Positions 1 to 11,095 are shown, numbered from the stretch's first letter. The stretch is 64,000 bases of DNA from Nelumbo lutea (GCA_022828595.1 JAKGHH010000001.1:123206999-123270998); one strand, 5' to 3'. Numbers and translations are program-made. The notes: a model not told the origin generated them from the letters alone.

Positions 1-399
1 CAGCAGCCAGCTAGGAGTGCCCGAATCGTGCCACATCATTTGGCATTGTTTGTGCGGAACACTTCAAGAAGCCTTCCTCTAAGCTTTTATAGTTTCCTTT
101 TCTGAAAACTCAGCATTCATGGCTTCCTCCAGCAACGTCGGACGTGGTGCCAGCTAGAATGCTTCTGGGGAGCAGTCCCAACTTCCTACTGTCTGTATCG
201 GGCAGTTCACCGTCCCCCTCTCCGTGGACGGAGTTCCTAGTTTGAATGTGCCTCTCACAGTGGCACCCGTGGTCGCTCCAGTCCCTTCCACATTTGGAGC
301 AACCTTTGTTGAACCCTCGATTGTGACCCCAGCGGCCAACCCGAACTAGTTAGAGGACTTAATGCAGTGCATGCAAGCCATGCAACTAAGTGAGAATGC

Positions 400-408
400 C
401 TATATAAG
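400..408 (+). promoter_or_regulatory. TATA box of the duplicated 5' LTR fragment
   Basis: CTATATAAG followed by a CT-rich start region. The same context recurs in the 3' LTR at 6786-6794. Confidence 0.6.
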
Positions 409-695
409 AGCTCTCTAGTTGAAGGGAATGACTCTCTCTCTCGAACATCTGAGATCCTATCTAAAATTTACTTGCTCTCGAGATAATCTTGAGAACTAAG
501 TGATCTAGCGTGATCTACACTCTTAACCTCTTTACACTCTTTACTTTCTCCCCCAGCGTTCTAACTTTAGATTCAGAGTATTCCCGCCGGGCAAATCCCC
601 CAGGAATCCTTCACCCTCTTCTTCTCAGGTGTCGTTCGTTGCCAGCTAGGAGCCAGTCAGCAGCCAGCTAGGAGTGCCCGAATCGTGCCACATCA

Positions 696-718
696 TTTGG
701 CATTGTTTGTGCGGAACA
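696..718 (+). other. Primer binding site, degenerate (Tat-like element)
   Basis: Immediately follows the LTR terminus CATCA (695), and reads TTTGGCATTGTTTGTGCGG. The same site in another element of this window (60940-60957, opposite strand) reads TTTGGCGCCGTCTGTGGG, which looks like the less mutated form. Duplicated at 39-61. The priming tRNA was not identified. Confidence 0.6.
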
Positions 719-775
719 CTTCAAGAAGCCTTCCTCTAAGCTTTTATAGTTTCCTTTTCTGAAAACTCAGCATTC

Positions 776-2417
776 ATGGCTTCCTCCAGCAACGTCGGAC
801 ATGGTGCCAGCTAGAATGCTTCTGGGGAGCAGTCCCAACTTCCTACTGTCTGTATCGGGCAGTTCACCGTCCCCCTCTCCGTGGACGGAGTTCCTAGTTT
901 GAATGTGCCTCTCACAGTGGCACCCGTGGTCGCTCCAGTCCCTTCCACATTTGGAGCAACCTTTGTTGAACCCTCGATTGTGACCCCAGCGGCCAACCCG
1001 AACTAGTTAGAGGACTTAATGCAGTGCATGCAAGCCATGCAAGCTCAAATGCAACAATTTCAACAATTCTAACTCTACCAACAACAAGTGTTGCACCAGG
1101 TTTCCCAATACCAGTATCAGCAGCAGTTTCCCTCTTTGCCTCAAGCCCAGCCGTCGCTTCCCCCTAGCATTCAGCCACGAAGCAGACCAAGCCCTCCCGC
1201 CGGGGTGAACGACCTCGTTGGGAAGAGGCCTCCCAGGTCCAGGATCCCACCAAAAGCCAAACCTCTTCCCATAGCCAGAAGGAGAGGCCAGCCACTCCCG
1301 CCTCACAACCCGTGGGCAGGTCGAGGGCCTCCCATCCAACCAAGCTCGTATCGCCCTAACCTTCGTTCGAGGTCCTGGCTACAGGCTATAGGCAGGGCCC
1401 TTTAGTTTAGAGCCACCACCAGCAATTCGGCCTTCGCAGTTCCCTCCACTGGACAAGTATGACGAATCCTTCGATCCAAATGATCATGTGGATGCCTTCC
1501 AGTCCCGGATGCACCTAGCAAGAGCTAGTGAATCCTGCATGTGCGTGGCCTTTTCCACCACCTTCAAAGGGATAGCCCGCACATGGTACCGTAACCTCGT
1601 GCCTGGTTCGATAAGGAGCTGGGCGCAGTTCGTGCAAGTTTTCACCTCCCACTTCGTCACCAGCAAAAGGTGCCCGAGAACTCACGAAAGCCTCATTGGC
1701 ATAGTTCAAAAGGAAGGGGAGTCCATTCGGAGTTACATCAAGCGGTTCAATGATGCTTGTTTACAGATACCCGACCTAGATCCCACAGTTCACCTCACCA
1801 CAGCCAAGCGAGGTATCACCCACAAAGAGTTCAAGTGGCACGTAGTTGTCAATCAACCCAAGACCGTGACTGAGTTCCTCAAGCTTGTGGATCGGTTCAT
1901 AGGGACGGAGGAGGAAATCAACCAGAAGGGCGAGCAGGCCCTTGAGAAAAGGAAGAGGGAACCAAAGCCCCCATCTCAGGGAGATAGCAGGAAGAAGAAG
2001 GACCAAGCTCGGGGGGCAAAGCCAAATCAGCCTTTCCGAGCTTCAGCGGCAGAAAGGGACTACACGCCCCTCAACGCAAAGCGGGCCGAGATCCTCATGA
2101 TGATCAAGGACGCCGCGTACGTGAAGTGGCCACATCAGCTGAAGGCGAACCATAACGTTATAAATAAAAATCTGTATTGTAGCTTTCATAAAGATCACTA
2201 TCATAGCACCGAAAGTTGTAAAAATCTCCGCGATGAGATAGAAGAACTCATCCCTCGTGGATATTTGAGAAATTTTGTACAAAGTAATAATAATAATAAT
2301 AAAGTAGGTCAGCAAGGGGAGCAGAGTAGGGACACTCTCGAGTCCAGCAAGCAAGTGGAACAACCACAAAAGCAGCCCCCCGAGAGAGACCAGTTCGGGG
2401 GACCATCCACGTCATAG
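776..2417 (+). pseudogene. gag: Gag of Tat-like gypsy element, broken by stops and frameshifts
   Basis: The start is the first ATG after the PBS and leader (776). The N-terminal part is Gln/Pro-rich and is read in the 776 frame to about 1405. It has in-frame stops at 812 (TAG), 1004 (TAG), 1070 (TAA) and 1403 (TAG). The main gag domain then continues in another frame from about 1420 and is open to 2417. Residues 1-140 of the 1488-2417 ORF match the retrotransposon gag pattern (ARTWYRNLVPGSI, SIRSYIKRFNDA). A CX2H-type knuckle lies around residues 231-244, followed by the helix DEIEELI. After about 2400 the frame returns to that of 776. A capsid/nucleocapsid role is known for the family; this copy cannot make a full protein. 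Confidence 0.85.
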
Positions 2418-2992
2418 TTGGAGGCTCGATTATGGCAGGCTGCACCTCAGCTGCAGCTCGCGCATCAGCTCGCAAAGCCGCCAGGGAAGAGCAGAACCCC
2501 CCAAAGCGGCCAAGGATGGAAGATGACGTGCGTTAGGTCCACTACCCCCATGATGACGTGCTCGTCCTCGTCGACTCAGGCAGCTCAACAGACATCCTCT
2601 TCAAAGCAACCTTCGATCAACTGCAGCTCTAGGAGAGCGACCTAAAGCCCGCGAACACTCCCTTGGTAGGCTTCAGCGGAGAGGAAGTCAGGCCCTTGGG
2701 AAGGATTACAGTACCCGTGGAGGTCGACACTTGGCCTAGCATAGTAAGGCTCAACCACAATTTCTTAGTGGTCGCAACCCCCTCCCTGTATAACGCCATA
2801 GTAGGTCAGCCGATTACCCATGCCTTACGGGTTGTGGTGTCCACCTACTACTTGGCCATGAAGTTCCCCACGGACTTTGGAATCGGGATAGCGCGAGGTG
2901 ACCAGCTTAATTCTCACAAGTGCTACGTCGCCGCCCTTAAAGGAAAAGCCAAGGTGGCCGATGACCTCGAGCTGGAGCAACCTACGGAGTAG
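2405..2992 (+). pseudogene. pol: Aspartic protease region of the Tat-like element, with a stop
   Basis: Same frame as the gag start. The retroviral-type active-site motif VLVDSGSSTDILF lies around 2560-2598, with Asp-Ser-Gly at 2573-2581. A TAG at 2630 interrupts it. The downstream stretch (PSLYNAIVGQP, ALRVVVSTYYLAMKFPT) is typical of the protease-to-RT linker of gypsy elements. In the family it processes the polyprotein. The ORF closes at 2992, 115 bases before recognisable RT. Confidence 0.8.
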
Positions 2993-3106
2993 AGCGAGGA
3001 GTGAGCTATGCCCATAGAAGATACCGTCTCCATCCCAGCCTCGACGGAGGACCCAACCCAGATGCTTCAGATCAGTGCTTCTATTGAGGAGCCTCTGTGA
3101 TCTAAA

Positions 3107-3556
3107 CTAGTATGCTTTTTACTTGAAAATTTAAATGTTTTTGCATGGTCTGCGGCAGAAATGCCCGGCATAGACCCTAGCATCATAACTCATAAGCTTA
3201 ATACTGATCCTGTGGTTAGGCCCGTTATACAAAAGAAACGCAACCTAGCCCTAGAGCGATGGAGGGCAGTTGATGAGGAGGTCGGGAAGCTCCTTGCAGC
3301 CGATTTTATTAGGGAAGTCCATTACCCAAGCTGGGTGGCCAATCCCGTTCTGGTGAAAAAGGCTAACGGTAAATGGTGCATATGCGTTAACTACACTGAA
3401 CCGAGCTTGCCCAAAGGGCTACTTCCCACTCCCCAGGATCAACCGTCTGGTGGACGTGACCTCGGGGCACGAGTTGCTGAGCTTTCTAGATGCCTATTCA
3501 GGCTACAACCAGATCAGGATGGACCCGACAGATGAAGAATCCTACTTTGGGTATGT
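3107..3556 (+). pseudogene. pol: Reverse transcriptase N-terminal part, frameshifted and truncated
   Basis: From 3107 the protease frame encodes the start of a gypsy RT (VFAWSAAEMPGIDP, KWCICVNY). Near 3400 bases are missing and the reading moves to another frame, where LLSFLDAYSGYNQIRMDP is seen (3477-3530). Similarity ends around 3556. The catalytic YxDD block, thumb, RNase H and integrase are absent, so a large internal deletion separates this point from the antisense ORF region. Catalytically dead. Confidence 0.85.
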
Positions 3557-3843
3557 AGCTCTAATAGCTCAAGTGATGAGATCGCTTTGGCAAAAAATAA
3601 AAGAGCACACCATACTTAGCAGAAAAAGGAAAATTACATTACTAATAAATAAAAACCAAGCTAAACAGCTCGGAAAAGTTCAACAAAAAGTAAAAAGGGC
3701 ACAACTACCCCAGAAGAAGATTTCTTGAAAATCGGGTTCTGGCACCCGGGAACCATCAGAAGTCAGTCAGAAGATAAGAAAATCAGAAGGACTGCCAGCC
3801 TCAAGGGTCCACCTCCTCCACCTCGTCCTCGTCCTTTGGGGAG

Positions 3844-5669
3844 TCAGGCTCCTCCTCCTCTGCCTAGTTCGTCGTTTCGAGAGCTAGGCCCTTCATTGTG
3901 ATGCCGTTGAGGTTGAGCCCAGAGAATTCGGAGCGATACGAGCTCGATCCATACTCCACTTTCCTTCAAGTCCCAGACCGCCTTAGCCTGCTCGGCCTTC
4001 ACCATGGTGTCAAAGTTCCGAGTTCGATCCAAAAGTGTAGACTCCAGGTCTCGAACCTGCTGGCGAAGGAGTTCCCTCTCCGCTGCCACCCTCAACGACT
4101 CCTCCCTGTAGCATACACTCTCCTCAGAAAGCCTGGCGATTTGCGCCTCCTGGTCATGGGCAAGCAGCACATGAGCCTCGCTCCCCTTGCGAGACTGAAG
4201 GAGCTCGCCTCGGGCCTGGTCGAGCTTGCCCTGGAGCTTCTGGACGATGGTCCTCTGATTGCGAGCGTCGCCGAAGTGGATGTTGGTCTGGAGGGCCATG
4301 GCATGGATGGTGGTGTTCACCTGCCAACAAGAGACTAAGGTCAGAAAACAACAAAAGAAAGGAAATGATGAAAAGAAAAAGAAAAGACCACTTACCGCCA
4401 TACAGTGGGAGGCGGCAAATGCGGCGAACGTCTTGGGCTCCATCTTCCCCCTCCTAGCGACCTCCTTGTGGCAGATTGCCCTTCGGCTCTTCCGCCCAAC
4501 CACAATGTAGTCATTGATGCCCTCCCAGTTCCCTATTGGGAACTACGGGTAGGGGAATGAGCAGGAAGGACTAGGAGGAATCACCCCTTGCCTTAGGAGC
4601 TCGCCCTCCTCGAGGCCACCTTCTCTGGCGCCTCCTTCAGATGGGGCCGGTGGAACTTTAGGCGATGGATAAACAAAGTCTGGCCCAGCAAACTCGAACT
4701 TAGTTACCCCAAAAGTGGGACTTCGGTCAGGATGCTACCTTTTAGCCTTACGCTTTTGGTTGCTGGAAAGAAGGCGGCGCACGTCAACACCAGACATGAT
4801 GGCTGCCAAAAAACCACAATGTATTAGTCCAGTAAAAAGAAAATATATGTATACACATATGATATATTTTTACAAAGCACTACGCGACATAAAGGCAACC
4901 TACCTAGACTCAGGCCAGCCTGTGCGAGCTTCTCCTCGGTCAAGTAATCTGAACAGAGAAGGCCTACATCTGCCCAGGACAGTAGCGCTTTTCGAGTTTC
5001 GGAGTCCAACTCAGCCCTGGGGTCCTGGATGGCGCCCCTCCAAGAAGTTGGAAAGGGCCACCCCTCGAGGTTACAGACCACAAAATAGTCCAGCTTCCAG
5101 GTGGGAACCCTGTTTGGCAGATCATGTAGAATCTTAAAGCCATGGCAGGGAGAAAAATAATAAGAACGCCTTTCTGGAGGTGCTCCGGGAGTGGCATTCT
5201 TAATGCAGAGAATGGAAGAAAAGATATCGAGGTCAAGGGGGAGGCAATACTCATAGCACAGGGAAATGGTCCCAACTACATTCCGGATGGCGTTTGGATG
5301 AAGCTGATCAATGATGATGTTAAAATGATTCAACACCTCCACTATTAGGGGGTGTAGGGGAAGACGCATGCCAACCTCGAGCTGTTCCTGGAAAATTACT
5401 ATATGATTGGGACCATGCTCCCAGGGAAAGTTACCAGAGGGGAGACCGTAGGTAAGGTCCCCGGGAAGGTGAAAATGGCGGACTAGAGATCTGAGTCTCC
5501 CCATCGTCATAGAGGAGGGACCAAAGGTGTTGGGCTCTTTGCCCTGAGAAGTAGAAGCCACATCACCGGAGGCCTCCGGAGCCTGCTCCCAAGCTCCCCC
5601 CGCACTCGAGGGGGCATCTCCATCCTAGTCACCATCCCAGGGATAAACGTGGTACGGATACCCAGACAT
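3844..5669 (-). pseudogene. Antisense ORF of Tat-like element (putative gypsy-type transposase domain), spliced, with stops
   Basis: Runs opposite to gag-pol between truncated RT and the 3' LTR. The start chosen is ATG 5669-5667, 14 codons before the first TAG. An N-terminal domain (about 5490-4910) has the pattern of the Pfam family named 'putative gypsy-type transposase': PSGNFPWEHGPN, FQEQLEVGMRLPLHPL, LDYFVV. Intron 1 is 4803-4903 (GTAGGT...GGCAG) and intron 2 is 4321-4395 (GTAAGT...GGCAG, 75 nt, phase 0 and stop-free). The last exon (4320-3844) encodes a heptad-rich, probably coiled-coil tail (KLQGKLDQARGELLQ). Stops are TAG at 5627, 4737 and 4545. The family's function is unknown and no transposase activity is established. 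Splicing is inferred from consensus sites and from the domain and coiled-coil joining in frame. Confidence 0.75.
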
Positions 5670-5805
5670 GATTGACAGAATGAATAAGACTCACCGGAAA
5701 GATGAAATGGTGTGAATAGAAGAGCTCAGGCAGACTAGATGGATGTGTGACCTCAGAATCCAAAGACAACAAGTTAGCATGAAAGAAAATGAGGCCTGGG
5801 AGCCC

Positions 5806-5818
5806 TCCTATTTATAGC
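5806..5818 (-). promoter_or_regulatory. TATA box upstream of the antisense ORF
   Basis: Minus strand reads GGCTATAAATAGGAGG about 140 bases before ATG 5669. It is inside the element and independent of the LTR promoter. A comparable box precedes the second antisense ORF at 45896-45907. Confidence 0.55.
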
Positions 5819-6121
5819 CACTATGCCCCTAGACCAACAGCCCAGATTGAGACAGATCTGACGGTTCGCAGTCAAGCTGACCGCACGTCTTCTGAAACCA
5901 AAATGTTATTGGCTACACGTCTCCCATGGTTGAGGTAATGACAGTTGCACGACATCTAGAGTTAAGAGCCACTTCAGCGCGTTTCTCGGCATTCAAAATG
6001 TCAGAAATCTCCTGACTTTTGCACACGCATTTAATGCGAGCAGTCAATGAAGTTTGAACTTCGATCAAATCCACCTGTCCCACTTCATGAACTCCTCACG
6101 CTAAGGTAGCACTCTTAGCCC

Positions 6122-6138
6122 AAGGAGTGGGGGACAAT
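6122..6138 (+). other. Polypurine tract before 3' LTR
   Basis: AAGGAGTGGGGGACAAT directly before the LTR start TGATAG. The tract next to the LARD-like element (11096-11110, minus) is nearly the same. Confidence 0.75.
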
Positions 6139-7081
6139 TGATAGAGGATAATTTGACCTGACCCCTTGAGACAATGACACGTGGACATGACTCAGCACAA
6201 GCAACAGCTTAGCACCGCAGCCTGATTGTGACTAAGGAACGAGCCTGTAGGACAGCTTGTTACGTCATAACTCGTTATAGGGGGAACTCACTACAATGCA
6301 AGCTCGAGGTCCTCCGAGCTACTGAAAGGGAATACTCCAAGACTATCCCAACTCGCGAGCTAGGGTGACCAGTTCGCTCCAACACATAGGCAGAAAGACT
6401 GCCCCAAAGACAATCCCGGTGAGGGTCACCTCGAAGTACCCCTGGGGGCTCACTACAAAGTAGCTCGCGACAAGATAGCTCGCTGCGCGACAAGGTAGCT
6501 CGCTGCAAGGTAGCTCACGACCTCACGACGTGATACTCTCAGGAAGCTTCTATCTAACAAGACTGTACCCATCAGATTGCGCCACGTCTCCTGACTAACG
6601 GTGCAGTCCCTGCCCATTCGACAGACTGTACCCACGTCTCTCAATAGATGGTGGCGTGTCTATCCTCCTGAGATGTGTCACCCATCCAATTGGGTAGTGC
6701 CCTGCAACGGTCACCTGCGCAGCCCTGACAGGTAACGGCTGCAACAGAAGCCCAGTGGCGGTTACGCCTGATTTGACAAGAACGCCTATATAAGAGCTCT
6801 CTAGTTGAAGGGAAGGGCTCTCTCTCTCAAACATCTGAGATCTTATCTGAAATTTACTTGCTCTCTAGCTAATCATGAGAATTCAGTGATCTAGCGCAAC
6901 CTATACTCTTAGCCTCTTTACACTCTTTACTTTCTCCCCCAGCGTTCTAACTTAAGATTCAGAGTATTCCCGCCGGGCAAATCCCCTGGAAATCCTTCAC
7001 CTTCTTCTTCTCAGGTGTCATCCGTTGCCAGCTAGGAGCCAGTCAGCAGCCAGATAGGAGTGCCCGGGTCGTGCCACATCA
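6139..7081 (+). repeat. 3' LTR of the Tat-like element (943 bp)
   Basis: Begins TGATAGAGG after the purine tract and ends CACATCA at 7081, the same terminus as at 38 and 695. Bases from about 6773 to the end match 388-695 with scattered substitutions and contain the TATA box at 6786-6794. Confidence 0.85.
6786..6794 (+). promoter_or_regulatory. TATA box of 3' LTR
   Basis: CTATATAAG, with the same downstream context as at 400-408. Confidence 0.6.
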
Positions 7082-8339
7082 CCCTGTATGCTGAATGTTA
7101 CATATTACTTCATGTAAACTACAAAAGTATGTGTTTCTTATGTTTCTATATTGTATCCATATCCATGTGAGCCTTAAAATTGATACTTTTAATGTACTTA
7201 TGAGGTTGATGTGAGTTTCCCTAGCATATATATATATTCTTTTTGTGATCCTTCCAGCATGTCCATGTATTTCTTAAGCATAGCTTGAGACATACCTAAA
7301 ATTTCCTTTACTATATGTGACACCAATACTTCGAACCTTGGTTGTTTTCTATGTAGAGGGTTGCACAATGTAAAGGTTTTTCTAATGGGCTCGTACCCTA
7401 CTTTGTACATTTGTGGAAGGGCAGCCCAGTGTATGTGGCTCCCACCAATGTGGGGACTGGGGTGTGTACTATAGGAAAAAGAATTATAATAATTAGATAT
7501 TCAAGATAGGCCTAACGAAAGAATGATGAAATGCTCTTGGGCAATTAGCTGAAATCTAGCTATATTTGTGAAGAATTGGTAACTGGGTGTTGTTTTGACT
7601 TTTTAAGTGCAATGGCATTTCTTTTTAAGAAAGGTAAGGTAATTTTATTAATACAAAACAAGAGTACAATATTTTAAGTGTGGAGTTGTATTTTGGTTGA
7701 TATTGTAAGAGTCGTGAGTTAATTGAGGTGTCTTATGATATGCTAGGAGAGGCACACAGCTTTGTTCTCTGCTACCCAGACTACTAAGGTCTCATTCAAA
7801 ATTTTACTACTCGTTCTTCCCGTTTTGGTAATCTCAGAGTATATTATTCATACTGCAGGTTGAAGATCTTGCACGCTTGTCTTTTCAAACAACTCTTGTA
7901 TATATTGGGGTTGGAGATCTTTGTCGACTCCTTGCCAAAGCATCTATCAATAATTTAGCTGATCTATAAACCCAAGTTGCATATACAATTCCGTTTCTTT
8001 TGAGCTCATTATCTCCCTCATAATGTTGCTATACTGCTAAGGAGTTCTTCCCTCATCCTGCATCCAGCCCACCACCAATTTGGGTTCTCCCTTTGTTTAC
8101 AATTTTGTATAGTTTAAGTCTTTTTCCAGTCTAAACTTTTGTACCACTGCTAAAATCCCTGCCCCTATTGAATCCCATGGCCTGCTGTTTCAGAGTGAGG
8201 ATCCATTCTACTCTGTATTAGGAATACCTATGGAAGTTGTCCTGGTTAGATATTCTGACATGAGCCTAAACCATCTTCACAGTATAATCAATCAAATTAG
8301 GAATATCTATGGAAGTGTTCTAAAAAATGAAGAAGCAAA
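7082..8339. other. Non-coding, no recognisable gene
   Basis: AT-rich. The only open frame of note (7410-7198, minus, 70 codons) has no family I recognise and no supporting context. Confidence 0.5.
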
Positions 8340-9248
8340 GGTCTTGTTTGGTTCAATTCTCATTCTTTCTCATTCTTACCCAAGATGAAATTCTAAAATG
8401 GACAAAAATGGGTAAACATAGACAAAATGAGAAAATATTGCTATGAACCAAACACTTTTTTCCTAAAAATGAATTATTTTCAGACTAACAAATGTCCTAT
8501 GTAAAAGTAACTTTTGTAAAAGCATTTTTGTAAAAATACTTTTGTAAAAGTGCTTTTGTAAAAATACTTTGATAAAAGTAGTTTCATAAAAGTGCTTTTG
8601 TAAAAGTGTTTTTACAAAATTACTTTTATAAAAGAACTTTTTCTTTTACTTTCATAAAAGTACTTTTGAAAGTACTTTCATAGAAATACTTTTATAAAAG
8701 TACTGTAAAAGTGCTTTTATAAAAGTACTTTTGCAAAAGTGTTGTCATAAGAATGCTTTCATAAAAGTACTTTTATTAAAGTGCTTGTGTGTAAAAGTAC
8801 TTTTATAAAAAGTACTTTCATAAAAATACTTTTATAAAAGTATTTTTATAAAAAGTACTTTCATAAAAATACTTTTATAAAAGTACTTCTGTAAAAGTGC
8901 TTTTATAAAAGTACTTTCGCAAAAGTGCTGTTATAAAAATGCTTTCATAAAGTACTTTTATTAAAGTGCTTATGTGTAAAAGTACTTTTATAAAATTGCT
9001 TTCGTAAAAGTACTTCAATTTTGTAGTTTTGTAGGCATATTTTCCTCAAAGAATAAAATTGAGCAAGATGGGGCATGATTATTTTTCATGATGCAGGCTA
9101 CCTCAATTTTTGTGCTATAGGCTGATTTTTCATTATAAAAAGAATGTAGTCCATGGCAAGAATTTTGTAACCAAACAATCAAATGTAATTCATTTTTGTT
9201 TATTCTTACCTAGAATGAGGCCCAAAGCAGTGTGAACCAAACATGGCC
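8340..9248. mobile_element. MITE with GGYCWTGTTTGGTTCA termini carrying a minisatellite
   Basis: The left end GGTCTTGTTTGGTTCA and the right end TGAACCAAACATGGCC are inverted copies. Subterminal sequences (TTCTTACCCAAGATGAAAT and TTCTTACCTAGAATGAGGC) are also related. More than half of the interior is the array at 8501-9013. No convincing target-site duplication is visible, so the superfamily is open. Confidence 0.65.
8501..9013. repeat. Palindromic ~14-bp minisatellite (AAAAGTACTTTTAT type)
   Basis: Dozens of degenerate units around AAAAGTACTTTT or AAAAGTGCTTTT. The first is its own reverse complement, so every unit can pair with every other. The same motif fills the interior of a different MITE at 19915-20446. 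Confidence 0.9.
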
Positions 9249-9370
9249 TTTGTTTGCTCAATGGTTTTGTTATTCAAAAGGAAAATAACATAAAACACAT
9301 AGTTCATTGCCAAGAAAGCACATGGATTGCATAATAAGATAGCATCTCAAGTCTAAAGTATACAATTGAT

Positions 9371-9403
<33 letters not shown>
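9371..9403. repeat. (GA)n microsatellite
   Basis: Near-uninterrupted GA dinucleotides. Confidence 0.95.
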
Positions 9404-9405
<2 letters not shown>

Positions 9406-9789
9406 AAAATGTGATTAGAATAGAAGGTACGTATGGAGTTGAAGGCACATTACCTCAGTCAACTCAGTCCCGGATTTGAAGGTATGCATGGAGATGGTGA
9501 TACCCTGTGATCATTTTGCAATCAAAGAAGTTGGATGAGGACGAAGAGATATTTCATAGAATAAATTAAAGATTCAATGAATTGAAAATGAAGGAAGATT
9601 AGGCATACCTCTCTAGAAATAAAGGCAAATCGATGGATTTGGAAAATAAGGTCAGATCTCTCTTCCGATGAGAGAAGCAACCTAACATCAAAAAGAAAAT
9701 CAAAATGAGAGTTCAACATCAATGATTGAATCGAGATGAGAATATATTTTCCTCTCTCATTTCCAGAGATCGAGTGCAGAAATTGTTAT
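9404..9789. other. Non-coding flank of the LARD-like element
   Basis: No gene or clear repeat seen. Ends in GTTAT (9785-9789), the left target-site copy of the next element. Confidence 0.5.
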
Positions 9790-10240
9790 TGATGATGTGC
9801 ATTTTGGCAACTCCCGGCTGGCAGGTGACTCAGATGCCTGGCTAAATAATCCCTACCCGGAATGTAGCTTAGATACCTAGCTGAATGGTTCCTGGCTGGA
9901 AGGTGGCTTAGACGCCTAGCTGAATGGTGACAAGCTAGAGAGGTGGCTTTGACGCCTAATTGAATGGTGACGAGCTGGAGAGGTGGCTCTGATGTCTAGC
10001 TGAGTGGTGATGAGCTGGAGAGGTGGCTCTAATGTCTAGCTGAGTGGTGACGAGCTGGAGTGGTGGCTCTGATGCGACCTGCAAGGACACAGTGTCAGAG
10101 TGCCTGGGTTGCTTTACCCATGGTGGGCAATCCGATGCTTAAGCTAGCAAATAAAAGATTTTAAGATAGCTAAATGTGAGAGAGCTGGAGAGCTACGAGA
10201 ACTAAATTGCGCATCTCCTCCCTGGAGTTGGAGGTAAAGC

Positions 10241-10251
10241 CTTTATATAGG
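10241..10251 (-). promoter_or_regulatory. TATA box of LARD 3' LTR
   Basis: Minus strand GCCTATATAAAGGC, conserved in the other LTR (12505-12515) and in the related element at 61189-61200. Confidence 0.65.
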
Positions 10252-10625
10252 CATAGTTTGGCGTGAGCATCACGCAACACGTCTGGAATCTCTGGGAGTA
10301 TGTGTCTAACGACTCTGAAGCCCTCGGAGGTAGTCGTGCATGTAGACCAATCTTTGCGCCTTACTCAGTTTCTCCCAAAACATTTGGTGTGAGAGCTGAC
10401 TTCCGAGAGACCTGGGAGTGATGGGATACATGCAGAAATTGACGGCGAGCACGTCTTGTAGGTCACCACCTAGACCTCAATCAAGTTGGAAAGCCCTCGA
10501 GGGAGTTCTCTCCCCACGTCGAGGTCAGTTTAGCCAATACTGACGAGGTACCACAGGTCAGCCCTGGACGTAGTGCTGCTAGCCGCCCTGAGTTGTGGAT
10601 GTGGTCACTAGCTAGGTTTCTACTA

Positions 10626-10975
10626 GGTTGGGGGTGGAGGCAGGTCGTCAGGTCAGCACTAGAGATAGGTCGCCAAGTCGGCGGTGGAGGCAGGTCACCA
10701 AGTCGGCAACAGGGGCAGATCACCAAGTCAGTGGTAGAAGCAGGTCGCCAGGTCGACACCAGAGGCAGGTCGCCAGGTTGGCGCTAGAGGCAGGTCACAA
10801 GGTCGGCACCAGAGGCAGGTCGCCAGGTCGGCGCCAGAGGCAAGTCGCCAGGTCGGCGCCAGAGGCAAGTCGCCAGGTCGGCACCAGAGGCAAGTCGCCA
10901 GGTCGGCGCCAGAGACAGGTCGCCAGGTCAGCACTAGAGGTAGGTCGCAAGGTCGGCACCAGAGGTAGGTCGCTA
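10626..10975. repeat. 25-bp GC-rich minisatellite in U3 of LARD LTR
   Basis: About 14 units of GGTCGGCGCCAGAGGCAAGT plus CGCCA, with an exact 25-bp spacing in the best part (10801, 10826, 10851, 10876). The period is not a multiple of three, so the open frames across it are artefacts. Confidence 0.95.
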
Positions 10976-11095
10976 GCTGGGACTCCATCATTTTTGCTAA
11001 GGCAAGTTGTCTCCTAGGTGGTTCTAGGTGTCACCCAGTTGTTCTGAGATGCCATGTGTCATGATGTTAGTGGAGGGCCAAATCTGCCCTCATCA

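Larger units (their letters stand above)
1..1044 (+). repeat. 657-bp tandem duplication of LTR promoter, R/U5 and leader
   Basis: Bases 1-387 recur at 658-1044 at a constant offset of 657; the one difference I noticed is G/A near position 145/802. The junction is at about 387/388, where leader sequence runs directly into LTR sequence a few bases before its TATA box (400). The second unit is therefore 388-1044 and the first begins left of the window. The near identity suggests a recent duplication in an otherwise decayed element. Confidence 0.85.
1..7081 (+). mobile_element. Tat-like Ty3/gypsy LTR retrotransposon, 5' end outside window, decayed
   Basis: Seen: the end of an LTR (ending CATCA at 38), a PBS-like site, gag, aspartic protease and the N-terminal part of a reverse transcriptase on the plus strand. 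These are followed by an opposing ORF on the minus strand, a purine tract and a full 3' LTR (6139-7081, TGAT...ATCA). The antisense ORF between pol and the 3' LTR and the TGAT/ATCA termini are known traits of some Tat-lineage gypsy elements. RT stops just after the block ending near 3556; the rest of RT, RNase H and integrase are missing, so the copy is not autonomous. The 5' LTR lies mostly outside the window, so no target duplication can be checked. Confidence 0.85.
9790..11095 (-). repeat. 3' LTR of LARD-like element
   Basis: Matches 12057-13360 along its whole length. Minus-strand TATA box CTATATAAAGG lies at 10241-10251; the 25-bp minisatellite lies upstream of it in U3. Confidence 0.85.

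Noticed and set aside
1016..1339. 107-codon minus frame opposite gag
   Set aside because: Shadow of the Gln/Pro-rich gag N-terminus; no promoter or domain.
4321..4395. Hydrophobic Phe-rich segment in the antisense ORF read as a membrane helix
   Set aside because: It is exactly a 75-nt GT-AG interval that happens to be stop-free; treating it as an intron joins the flanking sequence in phase.
7198..7410. 70-codon minus frame (MYKVGYEPIRK...)
   Set aside because: Superficially reminiscent of helical repeat proteins but too short, isolated and without splice context to support.
10626..10975. Regular short repeats that might suggest a CRISPR array
   Set aside because: Units are directly tandem without unique spacers, and this is plant LTR DNA.
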